Assembly: GCA_028280945.1 (NCBI GenBank)
Contig: JANQKV010000069.1
Location: 1-64,000, forward strand
Direction of reading: 5' to 3'
From: Opitutaceae bacterium
Lineage (GTDB): Bacteria; Verrucomicrobiota; Verrucomicrobiia; Opitutales; Opitutaceae
DNA length: 64,000 nt
Positions within the stretch are counted from its first letter, which is position 1. Every line of letters begins with the position of its first letter. Made by a program: the position numbers and the translations under genes. Below, in pieces: positions 52,497 through 61,220 of this stretch. A model generated the notes under the pieces. That model was not told the DNA's origin and made no database searches. It worked only from the letters and a program-made list of their open reading frames with translations.

Positions 52497-54512
52497 ATGG
52501 GCCAAGAAAACAACGCCTCCACTCCCTCCGCCTCACTCGAAACAGCGCTCGAAGCCTGGCGCGCCCAGATCGAAAAAGACCTGAAGGGTGCTGACTTCAA
52601 CAAGCGGTTGGTCACCCGCACTCCCGAGGGTATTGCGCTCCAACCGCTCTATACCCGGGCCAATCTTCCGGCTTCGGTGGATGCAGCTGAGAAGCCCGGC
52701 CAGGCTCCTTTTCGTCGCGGCTGGAAAGTCCGACCCATCTGCCGCCGTCTGCAAAAGATCAGCCGTCCGGATGCCGCTGCCTACAACAAGGCTTTGCTCG
52801 ACGGGCTCATGAACGGTCAGGACGCGGTTTCGCTGCCGCGTCCCGATGCCGCCGGTGCCGACTGGGCTCCGCGCACGCTTGAAGAACTTGCCACCGCATT
52901 GGATAATGTGGACCTCACCGCCGTGCCGGTATCACTACCGGCCGGTGCGGATCCCCTCGGGGCGGCCGCCCTGTTATTGGCTTACGCCAAGGCTCAGGGC
53001 ATCGCTTCGGAGAGTCTTTCCGGTAATGTGGCGTCCGACCCCATCGGTGAAGCCGTCCGCACTGGTGAAACGCCCGCCGATGACGAAGCCCTGTTGGACA
53101 ACCTCGCCGGTTGGACCCGTTGGTGTGCATCGCATGCTCCGGGCCTGCAGTCGGTCGCCGTCGATGCGACGGTATGGCACGAGTCCGGAGCGCATGCCGG
53201 GCAGGAACTTGGTTTCGCCTTGGCGACTTTGGCGGAATACCTGCGCGAGTTTGAGAACCGCGACTTGGTTGAGCTCACCGTGTTGCAACACACGTTGGTG
53301 ACATTTGGCATCGGTCCTCAATTCTTCATGGAACTGGCGAAGTTCCGGACTTGGCGAGTGCTGGTCAGCAAGCTTTTGGTTGGTCTCGGCGCCGATCCGG
53401 CCGCCGCCACCGGCATGAAGGTTCACGCCTGCACCAGTGAATGGAGCAAGACCCAGCTGGATACCCACGTGAACATGCTTCGCGGCACGACGGAAAGCCT
53501 CTCTGCTGTGCTGGGCGGCGTGGACGGTCTCGAAATTGCAACCTTCGATCAGCCCCTCGGAGAACACTCTGCGTTGGGTGAGCGCGTCGCCCGCAACCTC
53601 CACGCCGTGGTGGGCGAGGAGTTCGGTTTCACCAACCCGCAGGATGCGGGCGGAGGTTCCTGGTATATCGAGTCGCTTACCGACGAACTGGCTCGCACCG
53701 CATGGGATATCTTCCGCGAAATCGAAAAGCTCGGTGGCATGCGCGCCGCATTGCGCGAGGGCTGGCCGCAAAGCCAAGTCCAGAGCGTGGTGGTGGGCCG
53801 TGACAAAAACTATGCGGTGCGACGCAACGGTCTGGTCGGAACGAACATTTTCCCGAATCTGCACGACAAGCTGCCGGAACCGCCGGTTGCTGATCCAATT
53901 TCAACGGACGGACTCACTGGCGTGGGCCCCCGCAACTGGCCGGACTGTCTGTCGGGTGCGATCTCCGCGATTCGTGACGGCGTGCCGGTAGCGAATGCTG
54001 CTCCCCGCGCGGATGAACCAGTGTCGATGGTCTCTCTTAACCCCACAACCCCATATCGCGCTGCTGCGGTGTATGAATCCCTGCGCCGTCGAGCCGAGGC
54101 GATAACCCAGCGCCGTGGGCGAACCCCCACGGCGCTGCTCCTCAAGATGGGGCCGGTCAAACAACACAAACCTCGCGCCGACTTCTCGGCCGGGTTCATT
54201 TCGGTCGGCGGCTTTGAATCTTTGGCCAAAGATGCCTTCGCGACGGCGAGTGAGGCCGCGATGGCGGCTATCGCGGGTGATGTGGATGTCGCTGTGATTT
54301 GCTCCACCGACGATACCTATCCGGAACTTGTTCCGGAGATCAGTCGGGCGATCAAAGCGGCGAAACCGAACCTGCAAATCGTATTGGCCGGCCTGCCGCG
54401 CGAAGAGGCGCTTGTGCAGTCCTTCCGCGATGCGGGGGTGGATGAGTTTATCCACATTCGCGCCAACTTGCCTGACATCCTCGATCGTCTGCTTACGGCC
54501 GTCGAAGCATAA
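52497..54512 (+). CDS. mutA: Methylmalonyl-CoA mutase small subunit
   Basis: 671 residues from the ATG at 52497. The TIM-barrel substrate domain is recognisable (LKVHACTSEWSKTQLDTHVN, LGEHSALGERVARNLHAVVG, GGSWYIESLTDELARTAWDI). The C-terminal flavodoxin-like domain is retained (VDVAVICSTDDTYPELVPEI) but has no DxHxxG cobalamin-binding histidine, as expected of the non-catalytic subunit. It pairs with MutB encoded 20 bp downstream. The frame is open from 52311, but the region upstream contains the regulatory repeats and has no family similarity. Confidence 0.93.
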   Translation: MGQENNASTPSASLETALEAWRAQIEKDLKGADFNKRLVTRTPEGIALQPLYTRANLPASVDAAEKPGQAPFRRGWKVRPICRRLQKISRPDAAAYNKALLDGLMNGQDAVSLPRPDAAGADWAPRTLEELATALDNVDLTAVPVSLPAGADPLGAAALLLAYAKAQGIASESLSGNVASDPIGEAVRTGETPADDEALLDNLAGWTRWCASHAPGLQSVAVDATVWHESGAHAGQELGFALATLAEYLREFENRDLVELTVLQHTLVTFGIGPQFFMELAKFRTWRVLVSKLLVGLGADPAAATGMKVHACTSEWSKTQLDTHVNMLRGTTESLSAVLGGVDGLEIATFDQPLGEHSALGERVARNLHAVVGEEFGFTNPQDAGGGSWYIESLTDELARTAWDIFREIEKLGGMRAALREGWPQSQVQSVVVGRDKNYAVRRNGLVGTNIFPNLHDKLPEPPVADPISTDGLTGVGPRNWPDCLSGAISAIRDGVPVANAAPRADEPVSMVSLNPTTPYRAAAVYESLRRRAEAITQRRGRTPTALLLKMGPVKQHKPRADFSAGFISVGGFESLAKDAFATASEAAMAAIAGDVDVAVICSTDDTYPELVPEISRAIKAAKPNLQIVLAGLPREEALVQSFRDAGVDEFIHIRANLPDILDRLLTAVEA

Positions 54513-54532
54513 CCTTTATTGGAACCCACCAC

Positions 54533-56674
54533 ATGAAAAACCTGGCAGATCTGGAATTCGACAACATCAAGGTCCCGGTCGGGGAGGCGGTTGAAACCCC
54601 CGCCACCACCGAAGAGACTTACGAGCAAATTCCGCTCAAATCGCTCTACGACGGCAGTGACTTGCCGGACAACGCAGAGCTCGACAACGTGCCCGGCATC
54701 GCGCCGTTCAAACGTGGTCCCTATGCATCCATGTATGTGATGCGGCCTTGGACCGTGCGCCAGTACGCGGGTTTCTCCACCGCCGAGGAGTCCAACGCCT
54801 TCTACAAGCGCAACCTCGCCGCCGGCCAAGCGGGCCTGTCCGTTGCCTTCGATCTCGCGACTCACCGCGGATACGACAGCGACTATCCCCGCGTGGTTGG
54901 CGACGTCGGGAAGGCCGGTGTTGCGATCGATTCGATTCGCGACATGCAGACACTCTTCAGCGGCATACCGCTGGACAAGGTTTCGGTCTCCATGACCATG
55001 AACGGTGCCGTGTTGCCCGTCATGGCATTCTACATCACCGCAGCGTTGGAGCAGGGCTGCAAGCTGGAGGACCTTTCGGGCACCATCCAAAACGACATCC
55101 TCAAGGAGTTCATGGTGCGGAATACCTACATTTATCCGCCCGAACCTTCCATGCGTATCATCGGCGACATCTTTGCGTTCACTTCGCAAAAGATGCCGAA
55201 ATTCAACAGCATCTCGATCTCCGGCTACCACATGCAGGAAGCGGGAGCTACGGCGGACCTCGAACTCGCCTATACACTGGCCGATGGACTCGAATACATC
55301 CGCACGGGCGTGAAAGCCGGTCTTGATGTCGACAAGTTTGCCCCGCGGCTCTCGTTCTTCTGGGCCATCGGCAAGAACTACTTCATGGAGGTTGCGAAGA
55401 TGCGCGCCGGTCGGCTCCTGTGGGCCGAGATCGTGGATCAATTCAACCCGAAGAACCCGAAGTCACGTGCGTTGCGCACCCACTCGCAGACTTCGGGTTG
55501 GTCGCTTACCGAGCAGGATCCTTTTAATAACGTGGGCCGGACTTGCCTCGAAGCCCTGGCCGCTGCCTGCGGTCACACGCAAAGTCTGCACACCAACGCT
55601 CTCGACGAAGCCATCGCGCTGCCAACCGACTTCTCCGCTCGCATTGCGCGCAACACCCAGTTGCACCTGCAGCAGGAGACGGGCATCTGCGATGTGGTGG
55701 ATCCGTGGGGCGGAAGTTACTACGTCGAAAGCCTCACCAATGATTTGGTGAAAAAGGCCCGCGAGCATCTGGCCGAGATTGAAAAGCTCGGTGGCATGAC
55801 CAAGGCCATAGAGGCGGGCATTCCGAAGCTGCGCATCGAGGAGGCGGCGGCCCGCCGCCAGGCCCGGATCGACTCCGGCAAGGAAGTGATCGTGGGCCTG
55901 AATCGCAATCGGCTCCCGGTCGAGGATCCGCTCGACATTCTTGAGGTCGACAATACGGCCGTGCGCGAAGCCCAGATCGCCCGCCTCAAGGAGCTTCGCG
56001 CCGAGCGCGACAACGCTGCCTGCCAGGCTGCCCTCAAGGCGCTCGAAGAAGCAGCTCGCACCGGTGAAGGCAACCTGCTTGAGCTCTCCGTTACCGCGGC
56101 GCAAGCGCGGGCGTCCCTCGGCGAAATCAGCGATGCTTTGGAGAACGTCTACGGGCGCTATCAGGCGCAGATCCGCTCCATCAGTGGGGTTTACCGCCAG
56201 GAATTTGGTGAAGATGAAACTGTGCAGAAAGTGCGGGCCAAGGTCGCGGAGTTCGAAGAATACGAAGGCCGTAAACCGCGTTTGCTGGTGGCCAAATTAG
56301 GTCAGGACGGCCACGACCGCGGAGCCAAGGTGGTTGCCACCGCCATGGCCGACCTGGGTTTCGATATTGATATCGGGCCTTTGTTCCAAACGCCGGATGA
56401 AGCGGCCCGCCAAGCCGTGGAAAACGACGTGCACGTGGTGGCCATGAGTTCGCTCGCCGCTGGTCACAAGACGTTGTTGCCGCAACTGCGCTCGGAATTG
56501 GCCGCCCTCGGTCGTGATGACATCATGATCGTTTGCGGTGGGGTCATCCCCGCGCAGGACTACGCGTTCCTGTTGGAAAACGGAGCCAGTGCGGTCTTTG
56601 GACCCGGTACGGTCATTCCCAAGTCCACTCTCAAGGTTCTGGAACTTTTGCTCAATCGCCTCCAACCCGCTTAA
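54533..56674 (+). CDS. mutB: Methylmalonyl-CoA mutase large (catalytic) subunit
   Basis: 713 residues. The barrel domain contains RGPYASMYVMRPWTVRQYAG, LATHRGYDSDYPRV, VSVSMTMNGAVLPV and AGRLLWAEIV. The cobalamin domain has GQDGHDRGAK with cobalt-ligand His about 594, then SSLAAGH and VCGGVIP. It isomerises succinyl-CoA and (R)-methylmalonyl-CoA using adenosylcobalamin. It lies between mutA and meaB with 20 bp and 5 bp gaps, so the three form an operon. Confidence 0.97.
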   Translation: MKNLADLEFDNIKVPVGEAVETPATTEETYEQIPLKSLYDGSDLPDNAELDNVPGIAPFKRGPYASMYVMRPWTVRQYAGFSTAEESNAFYKRNLAAGQAGLSVAFDLATHRGYDSDYPRVVGDVGKAGVAIDSIRDMQTLFSGIPLDKVSVSMTMNGAVLPVMAFYITAALEQGCKLEDLSGTIQNDILKEFMVRNTYIYPPEPSMRIIGDIFAFTSQKMPKFNSISISGYHMQEAGATADLELAYTLADGLEYIRTGVKAGLDVDKFAPRLSFFWAIGKNYFMEVAKMRAGRLLWAEIVDQFNPKNPKSRALRTHSQTSGWSLTEQDPFNNVGRTCLEALAAACGHTQSLHTNALDEAIALPTDFSARIARNTQLHLQQETGICDVVDPWGGSYYVESLTNDLVKKAREHLAEIEKLGGMTKAIEAGIPKLRIEEAAARRQARIDSGKEVIVGLNRNRLPVEDPLDILEVDNTAVREAQIARLKELRAERDNAACQAALKALEEAARTGEGNLLELSVTAAQARASLGEISDALENVYGRYQAQIRSISGVYRQEFGEDETVQKVRAKVAEFEEYEGRKPRLLVAKLGQDGHDRGAKVVATAMADLGFDIDIGPLFQTPDEAARQAVENDVHVVAMSSLAAGHKTLLPQLRSELAALGRDDIMIVCGGVIPAQDYAFLLENGASAVFGPGTVIPKSTLKVLELLLNRLQPA

Positions 56675-56679
56675 GCGGA

Positions 56680-57852
56680 ATGAGCAAGAAACCATTGTCC
56701 AGCCCGACCACCACCCATGACGGCTGCCCACAGCCTCGTCCCGAGTGGGTTCCGGACGAAGCCGGGGCAGGTTTCGCCACATGGGTGATGGAAGGAGTGC
56801 GGACGGCCGGCGTCGAGGCGGCGCCGGCCAACCCGCGCCCTCGCCGCGCTGTCCTCGAGGTTGAGGACTACGTAAAAGGAGTTTCAGAGCGCAACCTCAC
56901 GGTCCTGGGACGGGCCATTACCCTGGTGGAAAGCAATGCCTCGCGGCATCGGGAAAAAGCCCAGCGGGTGCTGCAGGAGCTGCTGCCCAAGACCGGCAGG
57001 GCCAAACGCATTGGCATCACCGGCATCCCCGGTGCGGGCAAAAGCACCTTCATCGAAGCCTTGGGTTGCCAGCTTATCAAACAAGGGCGAAGGGTCGCCG
57101 TGCTCGCGATCGATCCTTCCAGCTCCCGTACGGGCGGTAGTATTCTGGCTGACAAGGTTCGGATGGAAAAACTCGGTCGTGAACCCAATGCATTCATTCG
57201 TCCATCACCCGCGGGTGGGTCATTGGGTGGTGTCGCCCGCAAGACGCGTGAGGCGATCATGCTCTGCGAGGCCGCCGGTTATGATGTGATCATCGTGGAG
57301 ACGGTTGGAGTGGGCCAAAGCGAGACCACCGTGCGATCCATGGTGGATTGCTTCATGGTGCTCATGATCGCCGGAGCTGGCGATGAAATGCAGGGTATCA
57401 AGAAGGGCGTCATCGAGTTGGCTGACATGCTGGTCATCAACAAGGCCGACGGTGACAATCGTATCCGCTGCATGGCTACCTTGGCGGAGATGAAACGCGT
57501 GCTGCCTTATCTGCATTCGGCCACCGTGGGGTGGAAGACACCGGCGTTGTTGGCCTCCGCTCTGGAAGGGCAGGGAATTGGCGAAGTCTGGCGGGTCACT
57601 GAGCAGTTCTTCAAAACCTTGCAGGCAACCGGCGAGCTGAACATTCGCCGGCGCGAGCAAGCGATTGAATGGATGCATGCGCTGATCGAGGAGAGCCTTA
57701 AATCTCAGTTCTACCAGCGGGAGGATGTGCGGGCGCGACTCGACAGAGTTGAACATCGCGTGGCGTCGGGCAGGATCCCGCCCTTGGCCGCCGCGCTCGC
57801 ATTGATTGAAGGCAAGGAGTTGGAGACTGAGAGTTTGTCACTTAATAAGTGA
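56680..57852 (+). CDS. meaB: G-protein chaperone of methylmalonyl-CoA mutase
   Basis: 390 residues. G1 is GITGIPGAGKSTFIEALG; the switch region is AIDPSSSRTGGSILADK; G3 lies in IVETVGVGQSE; G4 is VINKADGD. The MeaB/ArgK family loads and repairs the cofactor of the mutase. The start ATG at 56680 is 5 bp after mutB. The N-terminal 60 residues before the GTPase core are unconserved-looking. A perfect inverted repeat overlaps the stop codon (57834-57856). Confidence 0.96.
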   Translation: MSKKPLSSPTTTHDGCPQPRPEWVPDEAGAGFATWVMEGVRTAGVEAAPANPRPRRAVLEVEDYVKGVSERNLTVLGRAITLVESNASRHREKAQRVLQELLPKTGRAKRIGITGIPGAGKSTFIEALGCQLIKQGRRVAVLAIDPSSSRTGGSILADKVRMEKLGREPNAFIRPSPAGGSLGGVARKTREAIMLCEAAGYDVIIVETVGVGQSETTVRSMVDCFMVLMIAGAGDEMQGIKKGVIELADMLVINKADGDNRIRCMATLAEMKRVLPYLHSATVGWKTPALLASALEGQGIGEVWRVTEQFFKTLQATGELNIRRREQAIEWMHALIEESLKSQFYQREDVRARLDRVEHRVASGRIPPLAAALALIEGKELETESLSLNK

Positions 57853-57856
57853 CAAA
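57834..57856. repeat. Perfect 10-bp inverted repeat overlapping the meaB stop codon
   Basis: TTTGTCACTT (57834-57843) and AAGTGACAAA (57847-57856) are separated by 3 bp, and the TGA stop lies inside the right arm. No T tract follows in either direction. It may be a 3'-end hairpin or a protein-binding site. Confidence 0.6.
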
Positions 57857-57954
57857 CCGCAGAAAGAGAGACTGCTCCAACCGCGGTGGCTTTTCCGATC
57901 GTGGGTTTTGCAGATTGGTGCGGATGGAGAAGAGTCGCCGATTGAGTTTTGGGA

Positions 57955-59457
57955 TTACCGGCGTCGCAGCACCGCGGCCCAAGGTTTTAAAGAAGGTGCT
58001 TTGATCGTTCCTGGCAGGGCCTGTTTCTCAGTGGGCTGCCAGACGGCCGATCCTACGTCGATTCCTTGCAAGGTGTAGTCTCCAGCCTTCAGATCCAAGT
58101 ATACCTCTCCTCCGCTGGGAAAATACAGCAGCACTTCGCGATGGTCGGGTTGAACCAGACAATAGGCTTCATCCGCTTCGCGCTCACCTAAGAGTGCATT
58201 GGCCGGCTCCATGGTGAAAAGGTGGACGCTATCCGTAAGGCTACGGGCACTATGCAGGTTCATTTGGGCATCGGGATCGAAACCCATGCCGGTGGGAGGA
58301 CGGTGAAATCGGGCTGACGCGTGACCGGCGAAGATATTGCGCCAAAAACGATCTCGTCCGTCATCGCGGCTGCCCGCCCAAATCTGATCGAGATCACCGC
58401 CGTAGATTTTTGTGTTATTGATGGGACGGAGGATGCCTGAATCGATCACCTGACTTCGCACCCAAATAGCGGTTTCATAGTGGGTCTGGCCTCGTTGTGC
58501 ATTATGATTGGATACCTCAAGGAAGGCATACAGATCCGGCCTTTCCAAAGAGAACCGAAAGTTGGAGACTATGTGCAGGTCAGGGTTCGTGTGCTCGGCA
58601 AACCATCCCCCGAGATCGGGGCTTTGCATAAGCGCACCTTCGACTTTGCCTTCGGATGGATCCCAACTATCCCACATCTCGGTGACCAAGATCCGTTTCC
58701 CGGCCATCCCAGCTGCATTCTGAAGGTAGGCAGCCCAATATTCACCCCACGCGTAGTGAACACTGGTTTCGTTATCGATACAGTAGAGAACGTGATCGTA
58801 GGGCAGGGTTAGGGATAGGACTTTGTCGACGAACTGCTGTTGGAATTCTAACAGAAAGACATTGTTTCCCAAAGCAGGCACCGATTCGAAAAACGGATTT
58901 ACCGCAGTCTGCGCGGGATGATCGATCACCTGCGGTAAGCCGGATTGGTCAGCCGAATACGTGCGGTTCGCCGTTGGGTTAAAGGGGTTTGATGCCCAAC
59001 CATAGTCTCCCCAGTAGAAATCGTAAGTTGCCCAGATCTCGACTTGAACGATGATGCCGAGTTCGGCGGTCCAAGCCAACAACTGGCTCAGTCGGTTCCA
59101 GTAACCGGGATTGAATTCCTGCAGATCAAAAAGCCCTGCACCGTCAGTCGCGTAGGGTTTCACGTTGCCTTCATCCCGACTGCTCAGTGTGCACCGGATG
59201 ACGTTACCGCCCGTTGCTTTTAATGCCCGCAAATGCTCGTGCAGGTGTTCGATTTGGAAAAGATTATCGTCGGCGGTGCCGCCAAGCAGGAGAGTCGGCG
59301 CGCCATCGACCTCCCAATAAAAAGGATGAGCGGAAGACTGCTCAATCGTGGTGGCATGGACGGGGATAACCAACGCCCCCGTCAACAGAATGAAAAAGAC
59401 ATGAGGTCTTCTCTGGGATAACCAGCTGATAAAGGAGTGGCAGGGGAGGCTTTTCAT
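57955..59457 (-). CDS. Secreted putative glycoside hydrolase, TIM-barrel type
   Basis: 500 residues from the ATG at 59457. The signal peptide (PHVFFILLTGALVIPVHA) leads into FYWEVDGAPTLLLGGTADDN, a pattern shared with DUF4038/DUF5060-type glycosidases. Barrel segments include GGNVIRCTLSSRDEGN, GIIVQVEIWATYDFYWGDYG, VLYCIDNETSVHYAWGEYWA with a candidate acid/base Glu in the DNE triplet, and a C-terminal beta domain (REVLLYFPSGGEVYLDLKAG). The 542-codon frame from 59583 adds an unlikely N-terminus. No exact family is assigned. Convergent with meaB. Confidence 0.8.
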   Translation of the reverse strand: MKSLPCHSFISWLSQRRPHVFFILLTGALVIPVHATTIEQSSAHPFYWEVDGAPTLLLGGTADDNLFQIEHLHEHLRALKATGGNVIRCTLSSRDEGNVKPYATDGAGLFDLQEFNPGYWNRLSQLLAWTAELGIIVQVEIWATYDFYWGDYGWASNPFNPTANRTYSADQSGLPQVIDHPAQTAVNPFFESVPALGNNVFLLEFQQQFVDKVLSLTLPYDHVLYCIDNETSVHYAWGEYWAAYLQNAAGMAGKRILVTEMWDSWDPSEGKVEGALMQSPDLGGWFAEHTNPDLHIVSNFRFSLERPDLYAFLEVSNHNAQRGQTHYETAIWVRSQVIDSGILRPINNTKIYGGDLDQIWAGSRDDGRDRFWRNIFAGHASARFHRPPTGMGFDPDAQMNLHSARSLTDSVHLFTMEPANALLGEREADEAYCLVQPDHREVLLYFPSGGEVYLDLKAGDYTLQGIDVGSAVWQPTEKQALPGTIKAPSLKPWAAVLRRR

Positions 59458-59589
59458 GAGTCTCGGGAGAAGGGTTTGTGCAACGATGCAAAGGAAACCG
59501 AAAAGAGAGTCGCTACAACTCCGGCCTTGTCCGGCCATGATGATCATTGACCGCAGAACCCGCGGATGGTCCCGGAAGCTCAAGGGACC

Positions 59590-59612
59590 AAAAAATCCGG
59601 CGGTTGGGCCGG
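59590..59612 (-). terminator. Terminator after the enolase-superfamily gene and relic
   Basis: On the minus strand CCGGC (complement of 59612-59608) and GCCGG (complement of 59601-59597) form a 5-bp stem with a 6-nt loop, followed by A and six T (complement of 59595-59590). It is short but the T tract is good. Confidence 0.6.
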
Positions 59613-59636
59613 GTAGGAAATGGGACAGTCTATCGA

Positions 59637-59683
59637 AGCTCAGTAGAGCTTAACGAAACTGTTGCGACGGAAGCATTCGAGCC
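59637..59683 (-). pseudogene. Relic 3' end of a SurA-like gene (47-bp direct repeat, left copy)
   Basis: This stretch matches 61174-61220 at 44 of 47 positions. The right copy is the true end of the SurA-like gene. The left copy keeps the same reading frame and stop, encoding LECFRRNSFVKLY against LERLRRNSFVKLY. One of the three differences is silent; two change residues. No sequence similarity to the rest of the SurA-like gene is visible upstream of it. Confidence 0.85.
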
Positions 59684-59778
59684 CAGCTCGGCACTTCGTG
59701 ACTTCACCTAGCAGCGATAGGCATAAGGGCGGTGCGCTCCACGAACCAGCGATGATGCACTCGTCCACGGGGGACAGG

Positions 59779-61059
59779 TCAAACGGAGTAGGAGTAGACA
59801 GTTTCAACTTGGTCGAGAAGAGACTCGTCGAGTTCGATGCCAAACCCGGGGATGTCGGGCGCAAAGCACCTGCCGTCGATGATTTCGTAGCCCTGTTTGC
59901 GCATTACCGGCACACGGATGGTGCCGGGATCGTGCTCAGCGCCGTAGTAATGGGGGATGACATTACCCATATGGATCATGACGTAGAATGCATATTCGCA
60001 CCCCCAGTTGTGAGGGGCGATCAGAGCCCCGTGGCCCGCTGCTGCTGCGAGGTCCGCCTCGGCGAGGATGCCTTCGATTTGAAACATGCGCATGTCGCCT
60101 TGAAGCACGTCGATTACTCCGGCCTTGATCAATTCGGGCACGCCTTCGTCGTATGCGGTGGTCCAGTTTTCCCCGTCGGCCACCAAGGTGCGCAGGCCGA
60201 GTTCACGGATCGTCTCCTGCAATTGTTGGTAGGGGGTTTTGGCTTCGGGGAACATCTCCTCGATGAACTCCAGGCCCACATCGCCATGTTCGCGCAATAA
60301 CCACAGCGTGTCTTCGAGGGAGTAGCCGTTGTTGGCGTCGACCCCAATTTTGAATTCGGAGCCCGCGTGACGTCGGATTTCGCGTAGCACGGCGGCGTCT
60401 TGGAGGTTTCCGGCGGTGCGGTCGAGATGGAGATGGCCGCGGCCTATCTTGACTTTGGCAAAATTATGACCGAGCGCCCGCGAAATATCGACGGCCTCCT
60501 GAAAGAGGTCTGTCCAGTGCGGACGTCGACCATAGGTCGCATTGGGATTGCGGTAGGCTGAGTTGGCATCGCGGTTAACGAGTTCTTCCATGTAGATGCT
60601 GCCGTCATAAACCGGAACGCCATCGGGACGCAGTTGGCCACCGAGCAATTCGTAAACGGGTCGACCGAGGGTTTTTCCGGCGAAGTCCCATAGCGCGGTG
60701 GTGCCAATCTCCTCAGCCGTAGTGGCGAGCAATTCGTCACTCATCAATTCGGCCACGGTCTTGCCGACAGGAAAGTCACTGGATCGGGGACGTCCATAGC
60801 GAGGGGCAGAGCCAAGGCCAACCACGCCATTGTTGCCGAAAAGGGCGATCATCCAGTCGCCCCGTTGGCCGCCGGCAAGTTTGTAGCCGGAGTTTCCGCC
60901 TACGATCCGCGGGCGGTCATACATGGTGCGGAAGCAGTGGATGCGTTCGATGCGAACATTCAGATCGGTAAACGGGTCCGAGGGCGCCGATTTGCGGGCA
61001 AAGAGTTGCGAGGTAACGGCTGCCGCCGCGGACGATTTGATAAACTTGCGTCGATTCAT
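59779..61059 (-). CDS. Tat-exported enolase-superfamily protein (mandelate racemase/muconate-lactonizing-like)
   Basis: 426 residues from the ATG at 61059. The N-terminal signal has the pair NRRKFIKSS typical of Tat export. The capping domain follows (IERIHCFRTMYDRPRIVGG), then the barrel: KVKIGRG (Lys position), IGVDANNGYS (metal Asp), LEFIEEMFPE (metal Glu), LVADGENW (metal Asp/Glu), and APHNWGCEYAFYVMIHMGN. The likely substrate is a sugar acid or lactone, but this cannot be specified. The gene and its terminator lie inside a 47-bp direct-repeat pair formed by ends of the SurA-like gene. Confidence 0.88.
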   Translation of the reverse strand: MNRRKFIKSSAAAAVTSQLFARKSAPSDPFTDLNVRIERIHCFRTMYDRPRIVGGNSGYKLAGGQRGDWMIALFGNNGVVGLGSAPRYGRPRSSDFPVGKTVAELMSDELLATTAEEIGTTALWDFAGKTLGRPVYELLGGQLRPDGVPVYDGSIYMEELVNRDANSAYRNPNATYGRRPHWTDLFQEAVDISRALGHNFAKVKIGRGHLHLDRTAGNLQDAAVLREIRRHAGSEFKIGVDANNGYSLEDTLWLLREHGDVGLEFIEEMFPEAKTPYQQLQETIRELGLRTLVADGENWTTAYDEGVPELIKAGVIDVLQGDMRMFQIEGILAEADLAAAAGHGALIAPHNWGCEYAFYVMIHMGNVIPHYYGAEHDPGTIRVPVMRKQGYEIIDGRCFAPDIPGFGIELDESLLDQVETVYSYSV

Positions 61060-61120
61060 GGGGTGCTGGGGTATATGCGAGAATCGACGGTTGCGGTTCA
61101 ATCGCCCGGCTCCGAGCGAC

Positions 61121-61152
61121 AAAAAACCCGACCGTCATGTGCCGGTCGGGTT
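61121..61152 (-). terminator. Terminator after the SurA-like gene
   Basis: AACCCGACCG (61125-61134) pairs with CGGTCGGGTT (61143-61152) around an 8-nt loop; on the minus strand it runs into six T (complement of 61126-61121). It lies 25 bp after the stop at 61177 and before the enolase-superfamily start at 61059. Confidence 0.92.
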
Positions 61153-61173
61153 GAAAGATCAGGCGAAGGTAAG

Positions 61174-61220
61174 AGCTCAGTAGAGCTTAACAAAACTGTT
61201 GCGACGGAGGCGTTCGAGCC
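61174..61220. repeat. 47-bp direct repeat, right copy (3' end of the SurA-like gene)
   Basis: This copy is part of the intact gene 61177-62190 and matches 59637-59683 at 44 of 47 positions. Beyond the 47 bp the flanks are unrelated on both sides. The pair brackets 1490 bp. Confidence 0.85.

Larger units (their letters stand above)
59458..59778. other. 321-bp gap holding a terminator and the relic 3' end of a SurA-like gene
   Basis: Between the start of the putative glycosidase and the end of the enolase-superfamily gene. The minus-strand terminator (59590-59612) and the 47-bp relic (59637-59683) are listed separately. The stretch 59458-59589 must carry the glycosidase promoter, but I see no convincing element; 59684-59778 shows nothing. 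Confidence 0.6.

Noticed and set aside
59640..59864. 74-codon minus-strand open frame downstream of the enolase-superfamily gene
   Set aside because: Only its last dozen codons resemble a gene (the SurA-like 3' end); the rest runs into the enolase gene in another frame, so it is a relic.
59637..61220. Insertion sequence or integron cassette
   Set aside because: No transposase or integrase gene, no terminal inverted repeats, and the repeat is coding sequence of the neighbour; only the direct-repeat finding is kept.
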